Positions 22,571-35,344 of a stretch of 64,000 bases of DNA are shown one piece after another (within the stretch, counting starts at the first letter, position 1; each line of letters starts with the position of its first letter). The notes beneath the pieces are model-generated. The model was given only the letters and a program-made list of their open reading frames with translations. It made no database searches and was not told where the DNA came from. A program made the position numbers and the translations under genes. This stretch comes from Heterobilharzia americana (Eukaryota; Platyhelminthes; Trematoda; Strigeidida; Schistosomatidae), in the NCBI GenBank assembly GCA_944470555.2, contig OX104127.1, positions 113,240,741 through 113,304,740 of the forward strand, given 5' to 3'.

Positions 22571-25500
22571 GGCGGTCCTTAGCCCAGGTAAAGAGGAAAG
22601 GTTGAACATATGGCTAGCAACCCTACCCCGTGAAACAAATCCAAACGCTAAAGAAACTTCAAAGCACAAACAAAATATAAAAAATAAAAACAAATTTATT
22701 CCTTACTGGAATCCGGGGGACGAAATGAGGCCGGTTGGTGAAAGCCTTTGGGAATCCAGTTGGCCGTTGTGCCTTCTCCCGATGAAAACAAAAGTAAACG
22801 TGTAAACATGGAAGGTTTGCACCATGTTTGAACCTAGCTGGCAAGGCTGCCTGGATTGCAGAACAGATGAGAAGGTATGGCATGGAATTGTTCCGAATCT
22901 GCGAAGAGTCTGCAGATGAAATGGGAGTGGACTGTCTAAACTGTCAACTGGGGAGGAGTCGATAATCTACTCTGATATTGTCACCCAGACGACAACCACT
23001 GGCACACTGAGTATTGGAGTGGCTATCATTATGTCCCCAAGAGTATCGAAGGGTCTTATGCAGTGGAGGCCGATCTCCTGTAAGATCATGACAGCAAGAT
23101 TCAACTCAAAAGGAAGGAAAGTCACAATCATACAATGCTACTGCTACGCACCAACAAATAATGCAGATGAAGGGAAGTAGGAGAAATTCTACAGACAACT
23201 GCAATCACTAATGGTCAAGACCCCACCCGCACATGCCGACATCAAAATTCTAATGGGCGTAGTGAATGCGAAACTAGGAGCGGACAACATAGGAAGCGAA
23301 CTAACCATGGGCCGAGAAGTGCTAGGTGAAATAAACGAGAATGGAGAACTGTTTGCAGAATTCTGTGCATTCAACAATTTGGTGATTGGAGGCATGTGTG
23401 TTCAAGTACAAGCATATCTACAAAGCGACATAGATTTGATCTCAAGAGATTGACACACTAAAAATCAGATCAACTTTATCTCAATCTCAAGAAAGTGGAG
23501 ACGCAGCCTACTGGAAGCGAGATGAAGAACGGGAGCAGATGTAGGTTCACACCACTCACTGTCTAGTGCAAGAAACCATCAAAATAAACTTAAAAGCCTT
23601 AAAAGAAGCTGGTGATAGACCACAGTTCAAGTTCAACACCTAGAAACTGAACTGAAGGACGAAACTACAAACAAAATCTTCACGGCAGCCATCAAGACAA
23701 AATACGAGATATCGAGGAACATCCCTGAAGAAACCTTTGTAGAAGAACATTGGAAGTCTTTGAAAGAGATGTTTAAATAAACTTGCGTAACCGTATTAGG
23801 AAGAAAAAAGAAAGAAGATAAGGAATGGATCTCGATGGACGCATGGAAGCTGATAGAGGAGGGAGAGGAGGATGGTGAAGCAGAATATAAACCAGTGCAA
23901 GGATGCCCAACGAGAAGAGAAACTGAGTACAACGTTTAAAACATTGGACAAAGAAGTGAAGAAGAGTGTGCGCAAAGACAAAACACACTTCTACAACACA
24001 CTGGCAAGTAAAGCAGAATAGGCTGCAGGCTGCTAGTAGAAGAGAGCTAACAACACTATATCAAATAACCAGGTTACCCACTATCTGGGAAGAGATCAAC
24101 TCAGCTGAAATCAATAAAAGATGATGAATGAAATTTAATTACCAAATTAGAGAAACAAAGAAAACGATGCGCTGACCCCTTCAAGAAGCTCTTGAATCGG
24201 CCATCACCTGCAACTCGTCCGGAAACACCACCTGCGGCCGCAGAACTACTACTGAAAGCAATCTCCCAACAAAGGCGGTAGTCTTTAATGTCATAAAGCT
24301 GCTGAAATCCATGAAAGCAGCTGAACCAGATGGAATCCAGCCAGAAGCACTGAGAACAGACGCAGAGACAACAGCAGACATGATCACAACACTATTGCAC
24401 AAGGTTTGGAAGGAAGGGAAGGTACCAGGCAATCGATTGGAAGAAGGGTTACCTTGTCATACTCATAAAGAAGAGAAACATAAGTCTTTGCAAGAACTGG
24501 CGTAGAATCACGCTCCTATCCTTGTCACCCCAGTCAAACTATTCAGCCGCATCATCCTGGGGAGATATAAGGATGCGCTGAATTCAAAATTATGACCGGA
24601 ACGGGCTGGATTCAGGAAGAACAAATCACTTGCGGATCAAATTGCAACACTACGCCTCGCATCATCATAGAACAGAGAATAGAGTAGCAGTCAACTCTCT
24701 ATCTCAACTTCATCCAATTTCAGAAGGTCTTCGACAGCGTCAACCGAGAAGTTATTTGGCAGGCGGCTGCTTCAACACTACGGTTTTAACGCCAAAAACC
24801 TTTATCAAACTCATTGAACAGCTATGTGTTACATGGTGCTACATGCCAAGTAATTCACAATGGGAAGCTCAGTGATGCCTTTGATGTGGATACAGGAGTA
24901 AAACAAGGCTGTCTACTATCACCCATGATATTCCTGATTGTGGTCGTCTCGATCATGCAACAAACAGTGAGAAGCGAGAAGAGGGGGATACGCTGGCTGG
25001 ACAGGGTAAAAGATCCTAGAAAATTTGGATTTTGCCGATGACTTGTGTCTGATGTCACACAAACTCGAAGATCTACAGGCGAAGACTAACTCGTTGACAG
25101 AAGAGGCAGGGCAGTGAAGACGAGACTTCAAGTGAATATAGAGAAGACAAAGGTGATGAAGATACCCAACCAACAACAACAGCAACAACAAGCACCAAAC
25201 ACCGTCAACAGGGGGAATCTAAAGGAAGTAGTCTCTTTCACCTACACCTACTCAGGCAAGGCAGCATCGTTTCAACTACAGGCAGCACAGGCAAAGATGT
25301 GGACGTCAAACTCAGGATCGGAAAAGCAAGACAGGCGTTCATTAACCTGAAACCAGTGTGGAGATCTACTGCACTGCACTCAGCATAAAGCGTGAACATG
25401 ATCCGGGTTTTCAACATCAACGTCAGGTCAGTGCTTCTGTATGTCTTAGAGACTTTGCGCGTTACCAAAGTGATTTCCAACAAACTACAGACATTCATCA

Positions 25501-25880
25501 ACAGCTACCGCCTACGCTCACTCGATACTGAATACCTGATCATATGGCCAGAATAATAAGAATAAGCAACCACGAAGTCTGTTGAACGAACCAACCGAGA
25601 AGCTATCACTCAACAAATATGCAGAATAAAGTGAAGTAAGATTTCGCGTACACTGAGAAGTCCGACTGGGACATCACGCGTCAGGTCAGGCCATCGAGTG
25701 GAACCCCAATGGGAAGCGACGAGTTGGGTTTCGCAGCTGTGGGTTACATGGAGGAGATAGTGCGAGGAGGAAATGAGAGCTTGTGAGGTGTCGTGGAGCG
25801 AGGTTGAAAAGATTTCAGAGGAGAGAGTTGAATGGAGATGTGCCACTGAAGCCCTATGTTCCACTAGGAACCAAAGGGAC
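22571..25880 (+). mobile_element. RTE-clade (SR2-like) non-LTR retrotransposon, near full length, inactive
   Basis: The layout is as in RTE elements. A 5' leader (22571-22800) is followed by an apurinic-type endonuclease (about 22800-23560) with AKFNSKGRK-like and ILMGVVNAKLGADN blocks and GRENGELF-like downstream motifs. The reverse transcriptase (about 24290-25350) has KAAEPDGIQPEAL, REVIWQ, TGVKQGCLLSP and FADDL in shifted frame at about 25030. A short 3' end follows at 25880. The leader matches that of the copies at 40.4 and 51.9 kb (GGTCCTTAGCCC versus GGTCCTAAGCCC). The endonuclease catalytic Asp of MGDLNAK is Val here, and many stops and frameshifts break the ORF. The 3' 1.31 kb is duplicated in inverse orientation at 21259-22570. 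Confidence 0.88.
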
Positions 25881-27089
25881 AAATAAATAATGTTTCATTT
25901 ACTTCCAGGAAAGTCTTTTGCTTCACCTTTTACATAAGATAACTCAGACTGTCTGGCATAACTCAGCCTGTACTCTTATGTTTCATTATTCTTTGCATGT
26001 TGCTTATACTTACTAATTGCTCCCTCTATTCTTCCATGGACTCCAGAATCAAACGATTTCACTGTAATATATAGGATTTTGAAAGCTGTTAGCAAAGCAA
26101 GTGTTACACCACTAATCATACTGATAAATACGGTTGTGGATAAGCATCTGAACTGTTGCAGACAACTAGCTACAAATATTTTGGCTGATGACAAGCATGC
26201 GTTGCATCTACATCTTTCTCCATATCTGTCCTCTGGGAAGTCAAGAAGCAAATACACGCGCAAATACATAAACGAATCCAACCATTCTATATTTAGCTTG
26301 TGTGTACTATGCAAAGAAAATCATATTAAATAGTTTTATCAATCAACTCTGCAATAGTGAACAGTTATCATGTGCCTAAATATCGAATGCTTAAAGTGTT
26401 GTACTGTAAGCAAAGCTACGGTTCAGAGTAATCCAAATATAGTATTATTGTTATGATTAAAATGGAAAATCTACCAATGTTACACTTAACCATTGCGTGA
26501 AACAAAGGTACTAGGGTTGTATCTCATTTACCCATGCCATAAACGGTCAACAGAATAAGGTACCAGTTCAAAGTATGCCCAAGCTCTAAAGGGTTTCCAA
26601 TAGCCAGCATGTAAGTGTTCTTAGCCAACATACGGTATATTTTTCTGACAAGCTAATGTACAAATCCTTGAGTGATGGAAGACTTACGTCTAATGATGGA
26701 ACACTTTGTATGAAGTGTGTTTTAAAATAAATATTTCCTATCCTTCGCCGCATGGCGTGTGAGCCTAGGAAATAAAATATGATTTTTAAAACTCTAGTAA
26801 AATTTGGTTTGATTTGAACTGATTTTCCTTCAACTTTGATCTACCTTGTCAGTTCAAGTCTGCACTATACATAGACCTAAATCAACATATATAACTAATT
26901 ATGTGACCATTGAAAGTGGAAGACACTCAGTTCGTTAGTTCCTGAAATATCTCAGTCTCTAGTCGAGTGTCGCTAGTCATACTTCACACACGACTAAAGT
27001 AGTGGAATTCATCTGAAGTGTTAAAAATTTATTACTCATCCGAACAATAAAATTTGTTATGGACGTGCTTATAAAGAGCTCCGTCTCAT
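25881..27089. other. AT-rich DNA, no feature seen
   Basis: Overlapping frames of 84 (+) and 112 (-) codons at 25976-26333 show no recognisable family. They shadow each other, and I do not call either a gene. Confidence 0.4.
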
Positions 27090-27730
27090 CATCTAAAATA
27101 ACAGTAACAAAACTGTCATAGGAGACTCCTTAGTAGGCCTGGAGTATTGATTAAAAGCAATCCCATCCAAAACTGAACACAGTTCTCATTCATAAACGCT
27201 TTTATCACTGATAAGAAATTGCTGAAGAGATCAATCGATAACACAGATAATGAATAAGGAAAACGGGACAAAAATCTGAAGTTCAAATAGAGCTTCAATT
27301 CTCTTTTCTGCCAATACACCTTTGCGTTTCCTTAGTAATGCTGAATACTGAAACCTAGGAAGTGAATATTATTATCATATTTCTACTCCCTTGTATGTAT
27401 TAGGATAAAAATCGCCGAGAATATTTAGTATATGAGAGCCATCATTGATGTTGTCACAAATGATGAACATATCATCGAAGTATCTGCCATAAAACCTTTT
27501 TTCATTACTTGCATGTTTCATCTTAGTCTGCTTTAGGTTACCCACAAATGTATCTGCCATGATCGGACCCAACTTATTGCCCATAATGATTCCATCGATT
27601 TAATGATATAAGATATTATTGAACTAGATGTGGATGTCTTTCTTCAACATTATCAGAAGCTACTTCTAATCATTCTCCGACAAACGAAGAAGGTTTGGAT
27701 ATGAATGAGTAATCACCATAGTTTCTTCCA
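27090..27730 (-). mobile_element. Penelope-like element fragment, reverse transcriptase palm and thumb
   Basis: On the - strand the frame 27584-27375 reads MGNKLGPIMADTFVGNLKQT, then RYFDDMFIICD, the Penelope-type palm with its YxDD catalytic box (YFDD). Just upstream DGIIMGNKL is visible. Downstream in a shifted frame (27319-27116) come NNIHFLGF and LKLYLNFRFLSRFPYSLSVL, the thumb region. The MGNKLGPIMAD wording differs from the MGSLLGPLL type at 5250-7393, so this belongs to a second Penelope lineage. The copy is truncated on both sides and broken by stops. Confidence 0.75.
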
Positions 27731-30700
27731 GTGGGCTATTCATAAGTCACTGTTATTGGTTGATCGTGGTAATAACAGTACAGTGTTAAGCGGCTGAACT
27801 CACTGTCCACTTCAGTTAACTAAGAAATCGAACCAGCCTTTATGGGTCATTAACTGGTGAAATCTCTGAACATACAGCGAAGGTTCAATTAGCTTCACTC
27901 AACAAACTCTATTTATTCCACCACTGTCATATCCGATTACCAAATGAGGGGCGAAATTAGATTGCAGCAGCTGGCACTGTTCTATTGTGTGACTGTTGAA
28001 TATGCAGAAAATGAGAAAAATTTAGGTGCTTGACCACATCACCCTTATTATACAGTCCACGTGTCATCAAACCATTGAATCAGTAATGTAGAGTTTTAGG
28101 TAAAAGAGAGAATTTATTTGGTGAGGTCAAACCTTCATACTCCCAGATGTCTCAGACGTGTATTTTGTACATCTAGACTCTGTATACCCCGACATTCAAT
28201 GCCAACTGAAATAGGACTTACCCAGAAACAATTAAAGATCGTTGGAATAAAACATGGCGTCAGTCTATGAATTTTCTGACTGTTGATCTGTGCCTCTCAT
28301 GGAAATGTAGAATTACTTACCTAATTGCTCATAACAACCGAACTAACTGGTCAGATACTGTAGGTATTCAGTGGCTAAAGTTAATATCAGTAGTTCAAGT
28401 GAACCGACATGTTACCTTCACTTGAATAATTATGTTGAATTCCATTATTGTTATATCCCTTTTTCTCCTCCTTTTATGACTTGCTACGACCTATTTTTAC
28501 CTACTTGACTTCCGTATCTTTTAATTTGTTCGCTTCTACCTTGATGTGATGGTATGAATTGTAGAAATTTGAACTGCTATGTAGTTACATCAGATCTCAT
28601 GTTAATACTCAGGAACTGGTTTCTTAGTATTCATTGATGAAAGTATAAAAATTGGACACTGTGGTACTATGTAATACCTTATTAAATTTGTCTATCCTGT
28701 AAATCACACAGTCAAAGAGTGTTATTTACTTGATGATACTTCAATTATAAACTACTGCTTACAATCCGATAAAACTAATCGCTTAAATTTCAAACTTCGT
28801 TTCATAGTCCTCCACTTAGTGAATAATACTGTATCTCAGTACACTGTTAAGAATAAACAATGTAGTATGGAGTCATACTCCACCATAGTGTCTAAGTTTT
28901 ACTCTTACGATCATCTAATAACAGAAATGTTACCAAGATATGAGTGTTTCACATACTAATAGCTATGACTGGTTTGCTGGATAATGGTTAATTTTCGATA
29001 TCGGTAACCAACATGTTGCCATATAAGCTTTATGTAGCGTGGCTGACGTCAGTGGTTGCCGTTCCGTGCAGATAATGTGTGAACTTAGTAATTTTGAGCA
29101 TGATTTTAACTATTCTCTTGATTTATTTTAGTTTTTCCAATCTAGAGTACCACAATAAGTTTACGCGGCAATTTACCGGGAGTGTTTAAATTTACCCATT
29201 ACTTTGATGACTCAAATTTAAATGAAACCCATATCGATGTAAAAGTCGCACGAGTAGTCTTCAAATCAATGACGTAGCACTCCATCGACTAAAACCGACT
29301 ATGAAACAAGCTTAAATCTTACTTCAGATTAAAAGTGATGTGTCATAGTATAAATAGAGAAATAACCAACAGTTTGCATTTCATCATACTAGACAACTAA
29401 CAAAAACAACAAAACCAAAAGGAACAAATGGTTGAGCAACGTGATGTTTATGTGATAAGATCCATAAACGGAAGGCATCAAAACAAGAGAGTAAACAGCT
29501 AAGAATGAAGTAAAACCTATAGGTGGAATTTATTAGAGTAAGGAATGGTTTCGTGCATATAATTAACGAATGGTTCATCAGTAGACTTGTGATGTCTAAA
29601 CACATGCAGCTATTGTTAACAGCTAACTGACTCATGATGGAACGAAGTGCATGCTTTCAATGCAACTTATCTGTTTAAGTTTTCGAATTCATTGATAGCA
29701 CTTAAATGAATATTCTTTTAGTAAAGTAATTAGCAAAATTAAAACCTTTAGAGGTAAAAAATACAGTTGAAATACAGACAGCCTGTTGCATTATTGGATT
29801 AGTTCAGTTTGCTTTATTTCACAGTAGGAGGTGTTAACAGTAATACAATGATAAACAAAAGGAGAAAATACTTGAATGGATCTGAGCAAAATAATCAAAA
29901 AACTTGAAAATGCAGTACAATGAATACATTTGCATAACTACCATCAACTTTTAACTGTTTCACTGACGATCTTCAGCCACGTATTCTTATTATCCCTAGA
30001 ACCCCAATTAGGTAGCATACACATTCCTACACGACTGAGACCAACGATTAAAGACTTTACGGTTTATTGACAGGCTTTAGACCATTATTCTTTAGCTATC
30101 TTTCAACCGACGTCGAGTGATACAGTGCACTGATGCAGATGACAGATTACCATGATGAATACACACTTCAAAAATGACTACAGAATAAATGAGCTCCTAA
30201 AGCAAAACTTCCTCCGTGTGGTTGCGAAATTCTCAAATATCAAATCAAAACATTTAAAAGTGAATATTCAGTTGTTAAGTTTGATAAAAATTGATGAAGA
30301 AAATGACACGTTTTTTGACATCCCTTGCAATCGAACTTGAGCTATCCACTTTCTGAAATAGTCTGTATTATACAAGAATGCTAAACATTTTTTTTCGACT
30401 GTTTTTATGCTTATTTTACTCACTGAACTGCGACACAGCTGAACCGGTTAAACTGATATTATATTTTAAATTCCATTAGTAAAATATAATGCCCAGTTGG
30501 CAACTATCCTTTGCTAAACATAGTTAACTACAAGAGCATAATGATTCACAATCTATGACACAGATGGATGGTTTTATTTTGTCAAACTAAACAAAATCTA
30601 ATGACTATTCTGATGAGCGAAAGTGGTAGCGATATATTCGAGATAGATGCACTGAAAATCTCCCACCTAGTCAAAAAAGTAGACAAAACGTATGCAAAGC

Positions 30701-31179
30701 CTTGTATAACAGTGCAACAGATCAACGTACCTCAATTTAAAATGGAGGGACAGTCAAATCTACTAAGAAAGAACCTGACACAAAGTACAACAATTCAAGT
30801 TTGCCATACTTCTCAAAACCACACAAATAGAAAACTAATAGAAGGCAAATGGCATTAAGGTCAAAAAATTGCAACAGGGTAAAGAAATGGTAAAATCAAA
30901 GTTAATAGAAATAAACAAATAAATAAAGACTTCAAATAGGACAGAAAGTGAATACATTGACGCAATTTTAATTGATTTTGAGCCATACCATAGGGTCTCA
31001 GAACACCAGTTAATATTATCACTGAGACACCAGTCGGGTAGTCTATGAATACCTACATGGCTAATAGCAACAGTCAAAAACTCCATCGACTGATGCCACC
31101 TCTTATTAAAACTACCCCTAGCCTTCTTTCATCCTCATTCTGCCTCACCGGATATTGCAAACTGAAATAGAAGGTGTCT
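27731..31179. other. Unassigned AT-rich DNA
   Basis: No family was recognised. The 96-codon frame at 30568-30858 contains SGSDIFEIDALKISHLVKKV and looks protein-like, but I cannot name it; it may be a decayed retroelement gag. The 62-codon frame at 30152-30340 is equally anonymous. Confidence 0.35.
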
Positions 31180-31880
31180 CCGTTTGTGCAACACATATCC
31201 AAGCCATCTCAGTCAATGAAGCTTCACAACCCCATCAACCGACTGGGCCTCCTAACATAGTTTTTTGAGTGCAACTTTAACACTACCCATACGCTGATTC
31301 TACCGCAGATGATATATACTACTAAGACCTGTATGTTATTTATGTCTACTTTCAACGCGCGCTTCTCTCAGTTGTATGGCAGAACAGGGAGGAGTCAAGA
31401 ACAGTCTACTCGTCCTGTGGTAGGCACATGGATGTCTTGGTAACGCCACAAACGATACAAGTTAGTGAATTACGAAAGTGTCTTTTGATCTCAAGATCAG
31501 TCGTGTCTACAAATGACTCGTGAAGGCTAATCCAAACTTTCAACTCATTCTACGACTTCTCTCCTTATCTTCATCTAGGAGTCGGTATAGACCAGTTTTG
31601 AAGCACCATTTTACATTTTATGAGTGCGAAACGTATTCAAAACATACTCACTTTTCTGCACAGTATATCCATGTATGTATGTTAGCATCTCAGCTTAACA
31701 GCATAACATCGTCTACATACTTAAGGCCAGGCAGATGTCCTCAAAGTAACAAGTCAGTCACTAAGGCATTTAGCGTTGAGTCAATTAGCACTTCTGTAAC
31801 TAAGTTAATTTACAATGATGATATTAGAAATCCTTGGTGTACACCACTAGTAGTTGTTACTTCAGATTATAGCTCTCAGT
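31180..31880 (-). mobile_element. Non-LTR retrotransposon fragment with RT palm (YVDD)
   Basis: Read on the - strand from about 31880: VTTTSGVHQGFLISS, then about 35 residues later GLKYVDDVMLLS. These are the two palm motifs SGVRQGCPLSP and YADD of non-LTR reverse transcriptases. A frame-shifted block with SLHESFVDTTDLEIK and IVCGVTKTSM follows towards 31400. Stops and shifts are frequent, so it is a dead 5'-truncated copy. The clade is not certain; it resembles the flatworm R2/CR1-type pol in which the palm is followed by a CFAPSKCK-type block. Its left border is approximate. Confidence 0.55.
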
Positions 31881-32180
31881 AAGCTTTTACACTCTGTAAA
31901 TTCACAGTCACCTACTGTCATAATATAACACTCACATGAATAAGTGACAAATAAATCATCTTTAGAAAAAGCAAATGGGAAATAAGAAAGTAAAATATAG
32001 TAAAGCAGTTCACAGTTTGGTGGATGATAAAAAGTGAATACAACTCCGATGTTTTAGTCTGTTTTGAACTGTTTCATTGAGAGTCTCTAGATGTCCTAAC
32101 TTTCAAGCCCAGCTACATACAGCTGCCTAAATATCCAGACCAACAATCAGTGACTTTATTAATAGTCAGGAATAAACAGC

Positions 32181-32183
<3 letters not shown>

Positions 32184-32211
<28 letters not shown>
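32184..32211. repeat. (TA)n microsatellite
   Basis: About 14 uninterrupted TA units. A second short (AT)n run lies at about 36851-36868. Confidence 0.95.
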
Positions 32212-32605
32212 CTTTCCTATGTACGCTTATAATTCAGTATCTCCTTCAATCTTTGACGACTTATGACCAGCATCTCACAGATTAGCTACTTTGCTTCGCT
32301 AGTAACTAGTAAGCACCTACGATTCAATGAAATAACTGTTTATCACACTAGATACAAATCTGAAACACCAAAATCGCTCCTACAGTAACCATTTACAAAT
32401 TATTACTGACCTTAGAGTCATATAAACATGTATAAATGTAGATGAATGCACAGTATTTGGTCCACAAAGAAAAAAAGGAGAATCACAGGTAAGAAACTTG
32501 CTGATCAAATATGTGTATATTTTTCTATTCATCAGTTTTATCACATTTCAGAAAATTCACTTAGGTTGTTGAAAAATGCATCCTAAAATCCTAAGTGGCT
32601 TTCTT

Positions 32606-32611
32606 TTTATT
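32606..32611 (-). terminator. Polyadenylation signal AATAAA of the BTB gene
   Basis: TTTATT on the + strand gives AATAAA on the - strand, about 17 bases past the stop codon. This would make an unusually short 3' untranslated region unless a later signal is used. Confidence 0.45.
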
Positions 32612-32627
32612 GTTCATTGTATACTAC

Positions 32628-33665
32628 TTAAGAACCTGCAAGTCTTAGACATAAATCACTTAAAAGTACCTCTTGAGTATCCGGTGATTTACCTTTCATG
32701 TCTAAACTCAATCGAGCTCTAAGCTGTGATGAATTATATTCAGCCAAATGGAGAAGAGCAGCATCCTGAACTTGTGATAATTCATGTTTTCTGGCTAAAT
32801 AATAGCATAAAACAGATGAACCACCCTCCATAAATTTATACATCCACTTTTCACATTTTTGAATGACATTTGGCATTTGATATTCTTTAGCCATATCCAT
32901 TAAGCCTTCGACATTATCTGCTGTTATCTCCATATCTCCATTTGGATAAATAAACTTTAAAAAGTTATGAACAGTATCATAATTAAAGGGAATAGAAATA
33001 ATTGGTCCAATATCACCAGTATTCAAAGCTGATGTATTACGAAAACGTTCAGCAAACCATGGTGAATTCATTGCTAATACTTGACGGTGAGAAAATAGTC
33101 GACGATTATTTGAATCTTGAGGAAGTAACTGTACATCGGAAAAATCATCCGGCATTGTAAAATCTGGTTGTCGTACAAAGCGTTTTACTTTTACTGGATG
33201 ACAACAAGCAGTAAATATGGGAAATTTAAACCATATTTTAGTGATATTCACTCGTATTTCAACCTTTTTCACCGTACCCAATGTTACCCAACGTTCATTC
33301 ATAGCTTTCGGTGGCAGTGAAGATGTTAACCATGAACTACCTTCAAATTTATACTTTACAACCCAATGCATACCAGCAAACTGGATGCATACTTCACAAT
33401 CTGCCCTTAAATAACTAGGAAAATCGAATGCAATTCTAGGTTGATACTGATTAGGTGCCGTTTGATAGAAAAATATAATCCACGATAATCCAGGAATTTT
33501 AGGATGACTAACCATTACTTGTGCTGGTTGATCATTTAAATTAATTTCACGACAACATAAAAGAAGTAAATCTTGTTCATTAAAAGTAAAATCGCCACAA
33601 TTTGAACCGGTTTCATCAGTTAGAAAATGTGATAAAACTGTTCCACCAGCGTATTTAGAATTCAT
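32628..33665 (-). CDS. BTB/POZ domain protein with C-terminal BACK-like region
   Basis: This is an uninterrupted 345-codon frame on the - strand. I choose the ATG at 33665-33663 (protein MNSKYAGG). The frame is open upstream to a TGA near 33735 without another ATG, and a TTG at 33686 is a less likely start. Residues about 1-165 form an unrecognised, beta-rich, possibly MATH-like region with KIPGLSWIIFFY and MHWVVKYKFEGSSW. Residues about 175-280 are a BTB/POZ fold: FSDVQLLP, FSHRQVLAMNSPWFAERF and VHNFLKFIYPNGDMEI. The last about 65 residues look like the start of a BACK domain (VLCYYLARKHELSQVQDAAL). Such proteins dimerise and often act as cullin-3 adaptors; that role is inference here. An AATAAA lies just 17-22 bases after the stop (complement of 32606-32611). 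No intron is visible, so a retrocopy or a single-exon gene are both possible. Confidence 0.85.
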   Translation of the reverse strand: MNSKYAGGTVLSHFLTDETGSNCGDFTFNEQDLLLLCCREINLNDQPAQVMVSHPKIPGLSWIIFFYQTAPNQYQPRIAFDFPSYLRADCEVCIQFAGMHWVVKYKFEGSSWLTSSLPPKAMNERWVTLGTVKKVEIRVNITKIWFKFPIFTACCHPVKVKRFVRQPDFTMPDDFSDVQLLPQDSNNRRLFSHRQVLAMNSPWFAERFRNTSALNTGDIGPIISIPFNYDTVHNFLKFIYPNGDMEITADNVEGLMDMAKEYQMPNVIQKCEKWMYKFMEGGSSVLCYYLARKHELSQVQDAALLHLAEYNSSQLRARLSLDMKGKSPDTQEVLLSDLCLRLAGS

Positions 33666-33735
33666 TACTTTATCGTGTAAGCGCAAATAGATACAATGAT
33701 TTGAAGTGAATATTGACTGGTTGATTGATCATTGA

Positions 33736-34854
33736 TCATTTAAACCAGCTATTTAATGTCGTCTGATACCTTTCTAAAATAACAGGTAGATTTCCATAAC
33801 TGATATGAGAACCGAATAAAAGTAGTGCAAATTTCCTGTTTATTCCATAAATGTCTGAGGACATCGTTTACTTATCATTAATATACATAAAACGTGTTAC
33901 TATTTCAATAAAAGCTTGTAAAACCTGAAACATTCAATTTCTGTTAAAAAAACAGACATATGCACACACTTAACTAATTTAACTCACATATATAAACATG
34001 CACCATATTTGACTCTACCCACTTGGGAAAAAAGTAGACACATGCAGCATCTTAATTTACCATGTAATTTGCCAATAAAATTACAGCAAATGCAATTAAA
34101 GGGGGAAATATTCATCATCAGTAACCACTCCCATGTATTTCTTCGACCTCAATATATAAGTTCAGGTTGAGAAAACCCAGTTCTACCTTTCCTAGTTACT
34201 GGATCTCGTCAATGAAGCGTAAACACTATTTCTAATTAATCAACAATGATAACGTTTCACATGTGCATTATTGATGAATACAGATATTATAAAATCCTGA
34301 ATAAAGTCTACTGTGGTGATACTTTACCTGAAAGCAGCTTTACAAGAACTTTTAGTTGTTGAAAACCAATTACCATCAAGTCAGCCAATATAAAACAATC
34401 GCTTCATCCACTTTTATTTAGGCTGTTGGGTAATGATCCTAATACCACTGATACAAACATTGCTCTATCAGTTTAGGCCTAAGGAACGGGTTGGTGTCAT
34501 ATATCCTCACACATACAAAAAGATGAATAAAAGCTCAGTACATCAATATGTGATTAGCTAAGGAACTGCACTTATACTTCCTACTGTGGAAAACTATCAG
34601 TTTTAGATTCATATTCCATTCCAATCATTTCTATTCTATACACAAAAAGTTAGATATGTAAACTTTTATGATGTGATCTCAATCTCGTGATCAAATTATT
34701 TTTTAAATACTGCTTTGAAATTCCTTCACTAATTGATATTCATTGAGAGACAAGATTATTAAACATTCTTGGAAATAAACCAGTACATAGGGTCACTTTG
34801 TAAGTCTTGTCAGCTTTTCTTAAAGATGGTATTCATCACGAAATGGAATCAGGT
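33736..34854. other. 5' flank of the BTB gene, no feature seen
   Basis: The flank is AT-rich. No upstream exon, TATA-like promoter or repeat family could be supported. Confidence 0.4.
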
Positions 34855-35010
34855 GCAGAACCACTGAAAACCCAGGAGTACTGGGCAGCCTTTTCATTCC
34901 AGTTTGAGACTCCTTGGCAGTACACGACCAAGATGGTTCCAAGGATCTAACTAAGAACATCTAGATCTCACAACAAACGCGTTAACCATTGAGCCACGGG
35001 ATCGGAGTTC
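34855..35010 (-). repeat. tRNA-derived SINE with hammerhead-related 3' domain
   Basis: On the - strand a Pol III A-box (CCGTGGCTCAATGG, about 34998-34985) is followed by a degenerate B-box near 34950. Then, at about 34921-34875, comes CTGCCAAGGAGTC, a loop, TGGAATGAAAAGGC, then GCCCAGTACTCC. This is a decayed hammerhead of the type CTGAGGAG...GAAA...GTC. It shares its architecture with the + strand copy at 46.6 kb, and the core is damaged. The element points towards the 5' end of the BTB gene from about 1.2 kb away. Confidence 0.6.
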
Positions 35011-35344
35011 AATAACTTAAAGTTTTCTACTTCGGTCAATTGGCGAAATAGCATGATTATTCACCTGTATCTTTAGTTGGCATCCGCTTTGCTTCCGACT
35101 GGTTGATCCCATAGATCACAGCTTCTCACTAGAACTTTAGGATATCCATCCTGAAGCATGTCACCGATGAGCACTGTGGAGTTGTGTGGCTTGGAGTGTT
35201 ATCAGTTAATTTTTAAAAGCGTATGCACAACAGACAACCTTACAGATATCCAATACATTACGAAAGTTTCTAGATGACAAACACAGAAACGTGAAGAATC
35301 CCTGACCACCGAACAAATTAGGTTAGAACAACCGGGTAATGAGG

